The notes: generated from the sequence alone by a model not told the origin. DNA of 64,000 bases from Spodoptera frugiperda (GCF_023101765.2 NC_064224.1:7830103-7894102); one strand, 5' to 3'. Numbered from the stretch's first letter, positions 1-11,295 are shown. Numbers and translations are program-made.

Positions 1-645
1 AAAATATATATTTTGTATAAGATTGCACAATCTTACTATATATTTTGTGTCTGTCCTTGGTTACTTTATGTTCATTATCTAGTATAAGCAGAATTGTTTA
101 CCTATCTACCTCATATATAAATAACTTTCAGCTCAGGTACATCAAAACGCCTTGGTAAAAGTTCATAGCAATGTATAGTTTGAAGTTTTTGTAACGTTGT
201 TTGACGTAGGAGCGCTACTTTATTTTCAGGATTGCGCAGATATGCCAAGTTTCTGGACCTTCTTAATTACAAAATATCAATTTTTAATTATGCGGCTTTA
301 TTTATTGCTAGGTACCATATTTATACAATATTTATTTGTACGGGTTACGACGTCCATACTTTGGTTTAGCCATGTCCTTTGGATTGTAGTGGCTGATCCC
401 AATATATACTATCTAAGCTATTCGAGCTGGAGATATTACAGAATAGAAATATGTGCGTAAAATCCAGACGATTCTTATAATACGATTATAAATGACAAAA
501 CGAGGACAGAAGTCGTACGCAGAACCAAATAACTTAATTTCAACTTTTTATCTTAACCGAACATTAAACTTCATCCGCCTCGTCATCCACAATCACGTAC
601 GTAAATTTTAAACCAATTAAAGAGTCAACACAACACATAATAACC
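1..645. other. No recognised feature
   Basis: AT-rich sequence. The longest open frame (197-460, plus) has no ATG start and no recognisable protein, so it is treated as chance. Confidence 0.6.
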
Positions 646-804
646 TTTTTTTTGAGGGGGAAAATCATCCAACGATTTCTTTCCCTTAGGCGAAGCGAGA
701 TCCCTCTCGCTCATGTCAGAACCTTACTGACTAAAACCACCCCATTCCTACTTCTGTTATTCGAGCCAGAGCCCCGGTAACCCGCTAGACAGTCAGCAGC
801 TCCG
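646..804 (-). mobile_element. R1-tail fragment (5'-truncated LINE 3' end)
   Basis: In reverse complement it reads GGAGCTGCTGACTG..., a CCGGGGCTC-type block, the GGGGTGGTTTTAGTCAGTAAGG block and the CATTGGATGATTTT-type end, finishing in an A run (the T run at 646-653). It is collinear with the 3' UTR of the R1-type LINE at 57881-58190. It lacks the LINE ORF, so it is a short dead copy or a tail-sharing SINE. Confidence 0.85.
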
Positions 805-835
805 TGATATATAATAATCATACTTGTTTATCAAC

Positions 836-1034
836 ATTACTTTGTAATATTATAAATGCGAATGTTTGTGAGTTGTGTGTTTGTATGCTTGTTACTCAAT
901 TACGTCAAAACAGCTGAAGGGATCGAGGTAAAATTTAGATCAGGAGTAGATTATGGTCTGGAATAACTCATAGGCTATAACAAAGACTTATATCCCAGTA
1001 AACCGCGGGCGAAGCCGCTGGCAGAAACTATAGT
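836..1034 (+). mobile_element. Helitron-like non-autonomous element
   Basis: A ~200 bp unit: it opens with TAATATTATAAATGCGAA, has a middle with TTATGGTCTGGAATAAC, and ends with an imperfect hairpin CCGCGGGCGAAGCCGC followed by a short spacer and CTATAGT. A GC hairpin just before a CTRR-T end is typical of Helitron 3' ends, and this unit type is common in arthropod genomes. The Helitron assignment is inference. Confidence 0.55.
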
Positions 1035-1723
1035 ACATTATATTGATGCCATACCGTCTCTAGGAAACTATAAACCGCATTTATTTACATTGTAAACTGT
1101 AAACTTGGTCTATATGACACGTGGCTTATTTTCTAAGTAAACTTATATTTTGTTGACATTGTACACAAACTGACGATGTTTGTTCTAGTGTGATTCCTGG
1201 TAAGGCGTTGATTTCATAATCGATTAGTACGACGACTATGAAACTTAAATATGGTCCGAGATCCCAGAGCTGTCAGACATATCTTATTTTTACAAGCATT
1301 TAACCTTCGGCTTACAGTAGTCTTGTATATACTTTTTAATGCCTTAATGTTTGTAAAGCTTGCCGAGTGACACCTGCGCAGGTACCAGGTGAGAAAGGTA
1401 ACTAAAAATTAGACTCACTTAACTTAAATTTTTATGTCTGATTTTTATATATGTTTTGTAGAATATTACTTTGAAATCATATTAAAAAAATCAGACACTT
1501 TCCATGGACCAAAACTTTTATCAGACGGCTTAAAGCTCTAAAAAATAGTGCGCCTTACAAAATTGTAATAGCAATATATGGTGCCCCTGTAATGCAAAAC
1601 AGTAGTACAAATCATCATAGTTTTACCAGATAATTTGCACGAACGTGATTACCATCGTGAATGTTACAAATGTGCTACTGCTTTGCCGAAAAGATATTTC
1701 TCTCCAACCTCACATATATAGAA
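1035..1723. other. No recognised feature
   Basis: AT-rich, no coding signal and no match to the repeat families found elsewhere in the window. Confidence 0.55.
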
Positions 1724-1784
1724 CTGCTGGAAATGGACTCAGTTAAGCTAAGTTTTTTATATGGAAAGATACGTGCTATGGATG
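1724..1784 (-). mobile_element. MITE-1 internal fragment
   Basis: About 60 bp (GGACTCAGTTAAGCTA ... GTGCTATGGATG) match the interior of MITE-1 as seen complete at 40693-40983, in opposite orientation. No terminal repeat is present. Confidence 0.7.
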
Positions 1785-1912
1785 TAATGTAATTGGTTAT
1801 AACCACAAGTAGGTAAATCTTATTGCATATAAGAATATAACACAATAAGATGAACAATTTTTACATAATATATAAATATAAGACTCGCTCTCACTGGTAA
1901 AATTTTTAGTCT

Positions 1913-2072
1913 TATTAGGCTGCTTTTCCTCCAGAGATGTCCGATGCTACATTGCTGTGGATGCGTTTGGCTTCCACCAATCATATTCATTGGTACACAT
2001 AGCTTATCACTGGTGGAAACGGACTCAGTTAAGCTATGTTTTTTATATGAAAAGACACGTGCTATGGGTGTG
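1913..2072 (-). mobile_element. MITE-1, one-ended copy
   Basis: Starts with the MITE-1 terminal repeat (TTAGGCTGCTTTTCCTCCAG) and continues through GATGCGTTTGGCTTCCACC and the GGTGGAAACGGACTCAG block. It stops at the middle of the element. It corresponds to the right half of 40693-40983, inverted. Confidence 0.75.
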
Positions 2073-2520
2073 ATAATTTTAAAAGCCAAATATTTTTGAA
2101 TTGAATTGTTTATAGATATAACCGAAAGTACTTAAATTTTAATTCTTAGCGCTATGACCTTGACTGAATATTTGAAAGCATTTCCTAAGTATAAATGCTT
2201 TTAGAGCATACAGTTTTAGTTTCTAATGAAACACAACATGGCATGTATTGGGTTACACAATAAGATGAAATGAAGACGAAGGAAAACTTGGCCTCTTGCC
2301 AAGTATAGCCTCGTTTCCTGAAGCCCCAAATACATTTTATAGACTCTCTATATCTCTAGTCAGAACTTGGCTACGTTTTAAGATAATACAGATTACAATG
2401 TTCCTGAAATATGTAGTAGTTTAGGCTTTCGTAGCTTTTAAGCTAAACTAGAATAAACTCTACGATTAACAATGTTACCAAGTATTGTATTGTGAACCTG
2501 ATTGAAAAAGAGTAACCTAT

Positions 2521-2562
2521 GAAGTTTCTTGCTCGTTCTTCTCCATAGGAGTCTACACTTTG
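2521..2562 (-). repeat. Rep-4 fragment
   Basis: Contains TTTCTTGCTCGTTCTTCTCC, the reverse complement of the GAAGAACGAGCAAGAAACTC motif also seen at 16453-16490 and 44180-44215. Family unknown, probably the end of a LINE. Confidence 0.6.
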
Positions 2563-2571
2563 ATATTTCAA

Positions 2572-2625
2572 CACAAGATCCCTTGCCCGGCAGTCACATT
2601 TGCGACCAAATGACCAACGAGGCAG
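2572..2625 (-). mobile_element. SINE-A head fragment
   Basis: Reverse complement gives the tRNA-like head: CTGCCTCGTTGGTCATTTGG ... CCGGGCAAGGGATCTTG. Only the 5' head is present and the pol III B box is lost. Confidence 0.7.
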
Positions 2626-3000
2626 TTCTTGGTGAAAACAAAAACGAAATGTTTTTAAATTCATTAATAATTTTCTCTCAAGCTTTTGCTACTACTAAAA
2701 TGGATAGTAGGAACTATATTTAAATTCATTTTTAAAATGTACATGCAACGAAAATCAAACGGGCATTAGCATTTTTCTACAATTTTCGTGCAAGAGGCGC
2801 CCTCTAACGACGCAAATGGCTATGTAATGTGAATCAGAATGTGAAAGCATTTAGTTTCGTACGTACATTGTGAAAGAAATGAATATTTTATGCTTTTCAA
2901 AGTTAATGTTTAAAATATGTAATGTATGTTGGTTACATAATAAAATGGTATTATGTGTATGAGTAATTTAGTCATATGTAACCACAGGATACAATTAATA

Positions 3001-3161
3001 ATCCGGAGCTGCGGACTGCCTAGCGGATTACCGGAGCTCCGGCTTAAATAATAGGAGTAGGAACGTGGTGGTTTTAGTCAATAAAAGTCTGACACTCCCT
3101 CTCGCTTCACCCAAGGCGGAGAAAAAGTCATTCGATGATTACCTTACTTACTTACTTACTC
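3001..3161 (+). mobile_element. R1-tail copy with (CTTA)n end
   Basis: Runs from ATCCGGAGCTGCGGACTG through GGTGGTTTTAGTCAATAA and TCATTCGATGATTACC, matching the R1-type LINE 3' UTR. It ends in a TTAC/CTTA tetranucleotide run (3141-3161) where other copies have poly(A). Confidence 0.85.
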
Positions 3162-3267
3162 TCTGTACCCTAAAATGTATTACACAATACCAGGCTAATG
3201 ATATAAATAAGAATTAAAACTGTTCCTGCAACAACAAAACAGTCCAATTTTTAACGAATGAAAATAA

Positions 3268-4164
3268 CACAAAATTTGGTATGCAGATGACAGCACAGTT
3301 GTTGAAAGGTATGTGTCCGATGCGCGGACTAGCGGAACACAGATCCAGTCTCTAAGAGAATCCAAGGTCGAACGGTTGAACTCTTCCTTGAAGGCGGTCT
3401 CCGATTGGGGAGACGCCAACTTGGTCAAGTTCAACGCTACCAAAACCCAGGCGTGTCTATTCTCTGCCAAACGGAGTCAATTTCCGCTGGCTCCTACTTT
3501 CCGGAATGTGTCCGTTCCAATATCGGATCATCTAGAGCTTCTTGGCGTAACTCTATCGCCAACGCTAAACTTCGGCTCTTATATAGAGTCGAAGGCGCAT
3601 CTGGCTGGTAGGAAGTTGGGTATCCTCTCGAAGGTGAGACGGTACTTCACACCAGAACAACTGCTGAGCCTGTACCAAGCGCAGGTTCGGTCATGTATGG
3701 AGTACTGTTCTCACCTTTGGGACGGCTCGGCTAAATACCAGCTGGATGCGCTCGAACACATTGAAAGGCGTGCCAAGAAGCTCATCAATGATGATACGCT
3801 CGTGGAGGCCCGGCTTCAAAGTCTTGAACACAGGCGCAAAGGCGCGGAATTGCACAACTTGATTCCCCCTAGTACTTTCCATCATCGAACCACAAGACAA
3901 TCGGCGAGGCGTCACCGTTTCATGGTGGATATCCCACCCACTCGCACGAAGCGCTTCGCTTCAAGCTTCCTTGTGCGAACTGCTAGGGAGTGGAACGCCT
4001 TGCCGGAGTCTGTGTTTCCTGATGGGTATAACCTGGGTGTCTTCAAAGCCCGAGTGAATAGGTTGCTTATGGGCAGACGTGCTCCATCGTAGGCCCCATC
4101 ATCACTTACCATCAGGTGAGATAGCGGCCAAACGTCGGCCCATTTAACAATAAAAAAAAAAAAA
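3268..4164 (+). mobile_element. 5'-truncated CR1/Jockey-like LINE, copy 1
   Basis: About 0.9 kb of LINE 3' end. It begins inside the reverse transcriptase just before the YADD box, carries the C-terminal RT region, then a short 3' UTR containing CACTTACCATCAGGTGAG and a poly(A) run ending at 4164. An in-frame stop at 3265-3267 and loss of homology mark the 5' junction. I could not identify target-site duplications. A second copy lies at 21981-22819, in the same orientation. Confidence 0.85.
3274..4092 (+). pseudogene. LINE reverse transcriptase C-terminal part (copy 1)
   Basis: About 272 residues from a non-LTR reverse transcriptase, which copies LINE RNA into DNA at the target site. The frame opens with IWYADDSTVV, where YADD holds the catalytic aspartate pair. 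It continues through thumb and C-terminal sequence (LELLGVTLSPTLNFGSYI, AREWNALPESVFP, FKARVNRLL) to a TAG stop at 4090-4092. Endonuclease, palm motifs before YADD and any ORF1 are missing through 5' truncation, so it cannot act. Compared with copy 2 it lacks about 15 residues after LEHRRK, an in-frame loss of ~45 bp near 3840, while it keeps MEYCSHLWD (3698-3724), which copy 2 has lost. Clade (CR1 versus Jockey) is not resolved by eye. Confidence 0.85.
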
Positions 4165-4661
4165 TTCAGTTACCTCAAGTCCTAAAAACGGAAAGCTACA
4201 AACACTCACTGTAAACTGCAACTCTTGAAAATACTGAAACTTATTTTCAGACCAAACAATGCACTATTCGCGCACAAACTTAAATTACTAATTTTGTTGT
4301 TAGTTTTACTGAAACTGAAGCCTTGGGCAATGTAAAGAAAACTTTAATTATTTGCTACTACGATCGTATTTCGTTTAAACTCGAATTGGCTTGTAGACTT
4401 TCGCTTGTAACAGTAACTAAAGTACTTAAAGCCAACGGTAACGTAATGACTTAATTTAACTGTACTTGAAATTGTGCTTTATTTGTTGAAACTGTAAGTT
4501 GAGTTTTGAAACTCCTGACTAATTAATTTCATTGCACATTTCAATGGTAAGAATGTTGTATTATAAAACCTTTAATTCGTCGAAGGGATGGGCAGAGATT
4601 AATAATTATTTTTATAAAAGATAGAGTCAGTAGCTACTAAGAGATTCTCGAAAACATTTAC
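4165..4661. other. No recognised feature
   Basis: AT-rich sequence after the LINE poly(A). Nothing recognised. Confidence 0.55.
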
Positions 4662-4820
4662 TTTTTTTAAGGGGCGAGGCAAGTGTCAAATTCTTGCTGA
4701 CTAAAAACCACCCCGTTCCTACTCCTGCTTTTCGAGCAGGAGCCCCGGTAAACCCTAGGTATCGGTAGATACCTACCTAGTCCGCAGTTCCGTCCCATCT
4801 GTGGTGGTCTGATGGCTGTA
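4662..4820 (-). mobile_element. R1-tail copy with small internal palindrome
   Basis: Reverse complement runs from the CCATCAGACCACCACAGATGG region to GGTTTTTAGTCAGCAAG and an A run at the low-coordinate end. An extra GGTATCGGTAGATACC palindrome near 4758-4775 interrupts the usual CTAGCGGG block. Confidence 0.8.
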
Positions 4821-5228
4821 TGCACGGGAAAAAAACTTGGAAATCGAAGCTGAGATCCCTTGCTCTCTACCAATGAGGCAGATAGTTACAAATATAATTC
4901 AGAAAATAACTGATCCGGATATCGAACCCAACACCGCTAGTAGCTTTCAGCGAACGAGGTAGTTAGTTACTATTATCACACGTTCCAACATTAAGTGTAA
5001 ATAGTTTACAATTCAAACTCATAACAGTTTAGTTAAATATCCGGTTATAGTTAAGTTAACATCAATTCGAAAATCCACCAACTTCCGTAACACTATTAAG
5101 CCTCCAATTATTTAATGCAACACCATGTACAAGATACTAAAGCTGTCAAATTAAACCATCCTGTATATGCGTGGAGGCGTAATTAATAGTTTGGAGTATA
5201 GTACAGGAGCTGGGACTGAACATATTTG

Positions 5229-5502
5229 CTGCATCTTTGGTCGAGTGGTTGTAAGTGTGTGTGTCTCGGGTTTAATTCCCGGGTCGGGTAAAGTATTATT
5301 GGCCTTTTTCAGTTTTCCGAAAATGTCTTAGTAACAACACGGAGTCTGGAATTGTGCCCAGTTTATAACAATAAGCTAACACCCTATTACACGGGATTTA
5401 TAACACACATAGTGTGTATAGTGGCATTGCGTGTTTTGAGCTCATGTGCACATCTGCCTACCCCTTTAGGGGATAAAAGGGCGTGACGATACATACATAC
5501 AC
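5229..5502 (+). mobile_element. SINE-A, full length
   Basis: tRNA-derived SINE. The A box is TGGTCGAGTGGT, and a degraded B box GGTTTAATTCCC follows ~40 bp later. The body holds CGGAGTCTGGAATTGTGCCC, and the end is CCCCTTTAGGGGATAAAAGG then GCGTGACG. The tail is (ACAT)n, not poly(A). A SINE of this type would be transcribed by RNA polymerase III and moved by a LINE enzyme. Confidence 0.85.
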
Positions 5503-5900
5503 AAACTTACTGCCATTTAACTTCTTCTTTATTCCTAGGAAAATTGAATCCATTTTTAAACAAAATAACACAACTTTATCTTAGTACTAAAATATGCTCG
5601 TCTCATTTTTACCACGCGATTTCAAAAAGAACAAAATAATTCAACAATACTTGTTGCGCACCTGACCTTTTCATAGAAAAATAACAAACGCCGCTCGAGA
5701 GCTGCAGAATGGCACGTGCAAAGCCACTATTCAATTTTATTTTGAATATTGAACAGTTCTATTCATATCTTTTGTATGTTTTATTGTTCTGTGCTGAATA
5801 AATGGTATGGTTTGTTTTGTTACCAAAAGTAAAATGCTGCTTATGAAAATTATCTCTCATTTTTTAGATTAGGTTAGTAAAACTTAAAGTGTTGTTGAAA

Positions 5901-6210
5901 TGTCGTTGTGCAGAGGTTTAAGACGTTCGCTTCTCATACACGAGGATGTAGGTTCGAAACCTACCAATGGCAAATACCAATGTAACTTTTTCAAAGTTAT
6001 ATGTACTTTTTAAGATTATTTAGACACCACTGACAAACGGTAAAGGTTAACATCGTGAGAAAACGTGGGCTTATAATTTCTAATTCTAAGTTAGAAATCG
6101 CTAACCCACATTGAATAAGCGTGGTGATTAATGCTAAAATTTTCTCCGTGTGAGAAGAAACCTTTGATCAGCAGTGTCCACATATAGGCTGTTGATATGA
6201 TGTGATGTGT
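5901..6210 (+). mobile_element. SINE-B, full length
   Basis: About 310 bp. The tRNA-like head has B box GGTTCGAAACC (5951-5961), followed by AATACCAATGTAACTTTTTC, GACACCACTGACAAACGGT and AACATCGTGAGAAAACG. The end is CAGCAGTGTCCACATATAGGC then a GATATGATGTGATG-type ATG-rich tail. Head-only copies of the same family occur at five other places here. Confidence 0.8.
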
Positions 6211-6338
6211 AAAACTTCGCAATGTAATTGTTATTATGTTATTTATGCTCGACATGAGTGGCATAAAATGCATTGATGTGTGCTATGTTACACGACTGTG
6301 TTAGTATATTTTTGAGAAACGATACCCATTATTGGCTC

Positions 6339-6364
6339 ATCATTCATTCATTTATTCATTCATT
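6339..6364 (+). repeat. (ATTC)n microsatellite
   Basis: Imperfect CATT/ATTC tetranucleotide run directly before a Rep-3 fragment. It may mark the simple-repeat end of an insertion. Confidence 0.8.
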
Positions 6365-6443
6365 ACCTCACACCTGTCTCTTATAAAGGTAGACAGAGAC
6401 AATATAACGCCAATTGCTACGAATCTTTCATACCTCTTTCAGT
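6365..6443 (+). mobile_element. Rep-3 fragment
   Basis: ACCTCACACCTGTCTC, AGGTAGACAGAGACAAT and CCAATTGCTACGAATC match the copies at 29196-29536, 43213-43320 and 51128-51222. Confidence 0.7.
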
Positions 6444-7064
6444 TATCAGTATTTTTATACACTAAAATCGTCATCTTGAACAAATTAGATCTCAGGTTCC
6501 TTAGAAGCTAGATTTCTAACAACAAAATAACGATATGATTACTTTTTTCAAACAGCTGTTTTCGACACAACCCTTCTCATTAAGTATACTTGATTGTATT
6601 TTCTTTTATAACCACAAATGGAAAGTCACTGCCCTCATTTCCACTTCCAATTTCAAATCAGAGAGCAACAATAAATATTTTATTTCTTTCAATACTTGAA
6701 CCTACTACAAAGTTTACTAGCTCCCGGTCTATTCGTCCAACTGCATTCAATTTTCAACCTTGATATTAAGCAGTAAAGTCGAAATTACCGTACATAAGGC
6801 CATACACAGGGTGATCGTAAACTGCGCACATGTCTATAGCGATTGTTTTGTAAACTTGTTAGTGTGTGCGGTTTTGCCCGTATTGCGAATTGTGTACGTA
6901 GTCTTAACAAATAACATCTGGGTATCGAAACTTGAATCGGAGTTTCCAATCAGGGATATTTATGCCAGATGCTCAACGTCAATCAAGTCTTTGTACTGTA
7001 AAAGATATTTCGGTAGATTTAAGCGCTTTGTACTAGTTTTTTTTTTGTAAATCTATCTATTAAT
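6444..7064. other. No recognised feature
   Basis: Contains a 96-codon open frame (6760-7050, plus) that begins at TTG, has no domain I recognise and an AT-rich context. Not called as a gene. Confidence 0.5.
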
Positions 7065-7278
7065 TTCTGGAGGACTAAAAGTTTCGGTTATTCACCTGCT
7101 CGCAGAAGTTCTGTCGTGATTCTGTCGTCATCTGTTGCCTTGTTGTTTTTATGCTGTCGGAGAACCATCCTAATCATGTACAGACTGATATCTGGAAAGC
7201 CCTTGGTGTAGTGTCGTGGCAGTTTGACTCTTGGATCTTGAACTGTACCAACAATGGTTGTGGAGTTAATATACACCT
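7065..7278 (-). pseudogene. RTE reverse transcriptase fragment
   Basis: A ~210 bp relic of the RTE LINE. On the minus strand it encodes IVGTVQDPRVKLPRHYTKG and later RMVLRQHKNNKATDDDR then TTELLRAGE. This parallels IVGTARDPRAKLTRHYTED ... KQLKNNKAPGDDG in the RTE copy at 9690-9905. It is the segment just before the RT palm. It is more diverged than the nearby long copy (for example APGDDG has become ATDDDR), so it is an older, separate insertion. Confidence 0.8.
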
Positions 7279-7286
7279 CTTTTTGT

Positions 7287-7405
7287 CATCATCATTATCA
7301 ACCGGTGACAGTTTGCTACGGGACTATGAGCTTCCTCTCGTCTACTTTAGAGGATACGCGATTATCTCCGAGCTTATCAAGCGAGTTAGAGATTGCAGTT
7401 TAAAA
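7287..7405. repeat. Decayed RTE-associated short repeat
   Basis: Starts TCATCATCATTATCAACCGG, continues GACAGTTTGCTACGGGACTATG and ends GCGAGTTAGAGATTGCAG. A related unit with GACTATGGGCC and GGATTGGAGATCGCAC flanks the insertion at 27835-27969. Identity is tentative. Confidence 0.45.
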
Positions 7406-7605
7406 GGTTAAGTTTTACCAGAGAGCACTTAGTCGTTAAACAAAGTGCAGTCTCCCTGAATTGGCTCTGATGACACCTACTGAAAGGGTAACAGTGGTGA
7501 CAATTATTTTTACTGTACTATCACCACACAACACATTTATTTGAGCTTTTACATTCTATTTATTCCTATACTATTGTTACTACTATCATTAGTGCGTTAT
7601 TTTTC

Positions 7606-7810
7606 TTTTTGAGGACGAAAAATCATCCAATGACTTGGACGAGTCGAGAGAGAATGTCAGACTCTCACTGACTAAAAACCACCTCGTCCTTACTTTTGCT
7701 TTTCGAGCCGGAGCCCCGGTAAACCCGCTAGGTAGTCCGCGGCTCCGGATCAGGCATCAGCCCTACTGGGCCCCATCTGTGACGGTCTGATGGCTCTTTG
7801 AGGCGTACGC
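7606..7810 (-). mobile_element. R1-tail copy, longer type
   Basis: Reverse complement starts in the GCGTACGCCTCAAAGAGCC block, includes GGGGCCCAGTAGGGCTGATG, TCCGGAGCCGCGGACTACC and GGTGGTTTTTAGTCAGTGAG, and ends in an A run. It extends further 5' than most copies but still lacks coding sequence. Confidence 0.9.
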
Positions 7811-8301
7811 AGGGGTATCAATACTGCGTTAGAAATACAACTAAACCGTTCACATCCTTAAAATAATCGGCCTATTGGGACAACTAGAACTACCATTCTC
7901 TAGGAAAGAGGAAAAATGTTATTCTCATAAAATGACTGCAATAAAACATCATTTACCATCTCGAAGAGGTAAATGAGCGTCCAGGGATGGATAGCATCCG
8001 GATTTCTTTATTGTAGTTATTAGTATTACTATGTGTGTATAGAGGAAGTAAAACGGAGTATGTAGGAAGAATATATGTAAATCCAAAATCATCACTCAGT
8101 GAAATGTAAAATTTAAAAAATATCTGATGAATTTGAAGCCATATCTACAACTTATTCTTCCTCATGATTTCTCCGACGTGATTAGTCTATTCAATATTAC
8201 CTCTTATTTTTGAAGTCGGCTAATATACTAAAGCTTGTTACTTTTTTGAAATCAAAATTGGTTCGACCAATTGACAGATAATCGCGTACAAACATACATA
8301 C
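7811..8301. other. No recognised feature
   Basis: AT-rich spacer between an R1-tail and the RTE 3' end. Nothing recognised. Confidence 0.5.
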
Positions 8302-9279
8302 ATCATCATCATCATCATCAGCCGAGAGACGTCCACTGCTGAACAAAGGCCTCCCCTTGGTCCTCCACGTAGAACGACAAGCCGCCACCTGCATCCACTG
8401 GCTCCCCGCCACTCTGACGATGTCGTCGGTCCACCTAGTGGGAGGTCTGCCCACGCTGCGTCTTCCGGTCCGCGGTCGCCACTCAGTCACCTTCCTGGCC
8501 CAGCGGCCATCAGTCCTCCGAGCGACGTGGCCTGCCCATTGCCACTTCAGCCTGCATATTTTGAGAGCTATGTCTGTAACTCTTGTTCTTTGGCGAATTT
8601 CCATATTTCGGATTTTGTCGCGCAAAGATACTCCGAGCATAGCTCTCTCCATCGCGCGCTGGGCGACTCTGAGCCTTTCTAAAAGGCCAGCAGTTAGGGA
8701 CCATGTCTCGGTACCGTACGTCATCACTGGCAACACACACTGGTTGTACATCCTGGTCTTCAGACACTGCGGGATTTTTGACGAGAAGACTTCATGCAAC
8801 TTCCCAAATGCTGCCCATCCGAGTTGGATTCTTCGGGCGACCTCTTTCTCGAAGTTGGACCTACCTAGCTGGATGATCTGACCCAGGTATGTGTAGTGGT
8901 CTACAACTTCGAGTATATCGTTCCCAACGACAACCGGTATAGGTGCAACATGGACATTTGACATGATTTTCGTCTTGTCCATGTTCATTTTAAGGCCCAC
9001 CTGTTGGGAAACGGTATTGAGGTCGCTGAGCATGGTGTTCAGCTCTTCCAGCGACTCTGCCATTACGACTATGTCATCGGCGAAACGGAGATGAGTGATG
9101 TATTCGCCATTAATGTTGATGCCGCGTCCGCTCCAGTCCAAGAGCTTAAAAACGTCCTCCAGTGCGTTCGTGAATAGTTTCGGAGATATAACGTCTCCCT
9201 GTCTCACGCCCTTCCGCAACTGGATTGGCCTCGTAGTCTCTTCCTGGAGTCGGATGCGCATGGTGGCGTTGTTATACAT
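8302..9279 (-). pseudogene. RTE reverse transcriptase, palm to C-terminus
   Basis: C-terminal third of the RTE polyprotein. Residues 26-36 are the RQGDVISPKLF motif and residues 66-69 are FADD, the catalytic box of reverse transcriptases, near 9073-9084. Thumb sequence (VVDHYTYLGQII) and the RTE C-terminal signature (LKWQWAGHVARRTDG, then VGRPPTRWTDDI) follow. The frame reads into the 3' (GAT)n as a run of aspartates and on to a stop at 8197, outside the element. It is separated from the preceding fragment by a 4 bp tandem duplication (TGTATGTA for TGTA, around 9277-9285) that shifts frame. All catalytic residues I can see are intact. Confidence 0.9.
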
Positions 9280-10165
9280 ACAAACACTTCAAAACCTCGA
9301 TGTATCTATAGTCGATGTGGCACCGCTGGAGAGACTGCAGCACCGCCCAGGTTTCGATTGAATCGAAGGCTTTCTCATAGTCCACAAACGCCAAGCATAG
9401 TGGCAAGTTATACTCCTCGGTCTTCTGTATAACCTGCCGCAGCGTATGAATGTGGTCTATGGTACTGAAACCTTTTCGGAATCCGGCTTGTTCGGGAGGC
9501 TGGAAGTCATCAAGCCTGCGTTCGAGACGGTTCGTGATGACCCTCGAAAACAGCTTATACACATGGCTCAGAAGTGAGATAGGTCTGTAGTTCTTTAGCA
9601 GACAGTTGTCGCCTTTTTTAAAGAACAGAACCACCACACTCCGTTGCCATGCTGCCGGCGTGGTTCCCTCGAGTATGACGGAATTGAATAGCTTCTGGAG
9701 GACTAAAAGTATCGGTTTTCCACCCGCTCGCAGAAGTTCCGACGTGATTCCGTCATCGCCCGGCGCCTTGTTGTTTTTAAGCTGTTTGAGAGCCATCCTA
9801 ATCTCGTACAGGCTGATGTCTGGGATATCCTCAGTGTAGTGCCGCGTCAGTTTAGCTCTTGGGTCCCGAGCTGTACCGACGATGGGTTGCCGTGTTGAGG
9901 TGTATAACTGTCCGTAAAACCTCTCGAGCTCTCCGAGGATCTCGGACTTCGACGAGATGACGCTGCCATCCTCGGTCTTCAGCCTCGTCATTTGGCTTTG
10001 CCCAACAGACGAATTCTTTGCGAAGACTTTTGAGCCCTTGTTTCGCTCAATTAAGTCTCTGACTCTTGCGGCGTTATAGGCCCGCAGGTCACGTCGCATG
10101 TATTTCGAGATTCGTCTATTGAGCTTGCCGTATTCAGACATATCGTCTGAAGACTGCAGCCTCAT
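9272..10165 (-). pseudogene. RTE reverse transcriptase, fingers and palm
   Basis: Middle third of the RTE polyprotein, about 297 residues. Reverse transcriptase landmarks in order are NYRPISLLSHVYKL, then EQAGFRKGFSTIDHIHTL, then LAFVDYEKAFDSIE, which carries the first catalytic aspartate. Upstream is the linker IVGTARDPRAKLTRHYTED, shared with the fragment at 7065-7278. The true frame begins upstream, joined to the endonuclease segment by a frameshift near 10220. Its end at KCLYV is caused by the 4 bp duplication near 9280. Confidence 0.9.
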
Positions 10166-10188
10166 CTCGCTACGATCCTTAAGAAGTT

Positions 10189-11295
10189 TTAAGGTTCCGT
10201 CGGAGAGCTTTTGGGGCCTGTTTCGGCGGGGGTCTTGAAGAAGTCTGACCCCACTGCTCGGACAGTTTCCACCAACCCATTATTTATCTCGTCCACGTTT
10301 CCACAATCAGCTAGACACTGGAAGCGATTTTGCAGTTGGAGTTGGAACTGCTCGGGGTTTTGGATCTGGGCACGTCCAGGGCGGAGCGTGGACTTCACCA
10401 GGCGTGACCGCTCTAGTTTTACATTGATGTTCAGTGTGCCCCTGACAATACGGTGATCGCTACCGGTTTTCACCTTCGCTATCACAGAGACATCACTGAA
10501 TATACGTCTTTCGGTCGCCATGATGAAGTCGATCTCATTTTTGGTAGAACCATCAGGGCTTATCCATGTCCACTTCTTGGCCGGTCGCTTCTGGAAGAAG
10601 GAGTTCATCAAATAGAGTCTCTCCCTCTCCATAAAGTCGACCAGCCGCTGGCCCCGATGGTTTCGCTGCCCATATCCAAATGGCCCTATTCTCAACTCAT
10701 CGCTATTCCGTGTGCCCACCTTTGCATTGAAATCCCCCATCACAACGGTGAAGTGTGTTTCGGAGGAGTGTATGGCTTTTGAAATTTCCTCATACAGAGC
10801 CTCTACTTCGTCGTCACAATGTGTCGAGGTCGGCGCATATACCTGTATGACCTTCAGCGAATACCGGTTAGATATTCTGAGTATAAGGTACGCTACCCTG
10901 TTCGACACACTGTCGACCTCACACACGTTGTTGACGAGAGACTTGCGGACGAGAAATCCGACACCACCCTGGGATTTACGGTCTCCTTCCCGGAAGAAGA
11001 GCAAGTTGCCGGAATCTAGGATTATCGTATCCTGACCCTCTCTTCGGATTTCAGATAGTCCCAAGATGTCCCACCGCATTTTGCTCAATTCTTCCTCCAG
11101 CTCGACAATCTTCTCATCAGTCCGCAGTGTGCGGATGTTGTGCGTTGCCAGGGCCAAAGTTCGTCGGGGGTGGTAGCGCTTTCTCTGCCGGGGATTCTTA
11201 GCACCCCCTGCTCCGCCGTTACCTGATCCGCTACCTAGATCAGGAATAGCGGAGCTGCCGGGGACTGGGGGCCGTATAATTATGTTGTCGCTCAT
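10189..11295 (-). pseudogene. RTE apurinic-type endonuclease domain
   Basis: N-terminal third of the RTE polyprotein, in the exonuclease-endonuclease-phosphatase fold that nicks target DNA to prime reverse transcription. The start at 11295 (MSDNIIIRPP) is preferred over the upstream in-frame start at 11331. Visible motifs are THNIRTL (metal-binding Asn), LGLSEIRREG (catalytic Glu), VIQVYAPTS, VMGDFNAKVG, NEIDFIMA and TGSDHRIVRG (catalytic Asp-His). All the usual endonuclease landmarks are present. The frame goes wrong near 10220, at a C/A-rich stretch, and terminates at 10189. The expected continuation, KLSDGTLKLLKDRSEMRLQ, is readable in another frame. Confidence 0.92.

Noticed and set aside
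6760..7050. 96-codon plus-strand frame
   Set aside because: Starts at TTG, no recognisable domain, no splice or promoter signal, AT-rich context.
8357..8881. 174-codon plus-strand open frame
   Set aside because: It is antisense to the RTE reverse transcriptase, which has clear motifs on the minus strand.
10453..11035. Overlapping plus-strand frames of ~100 codons
   Set aside because: Antisense shadows of the RTE endonuclease domain.
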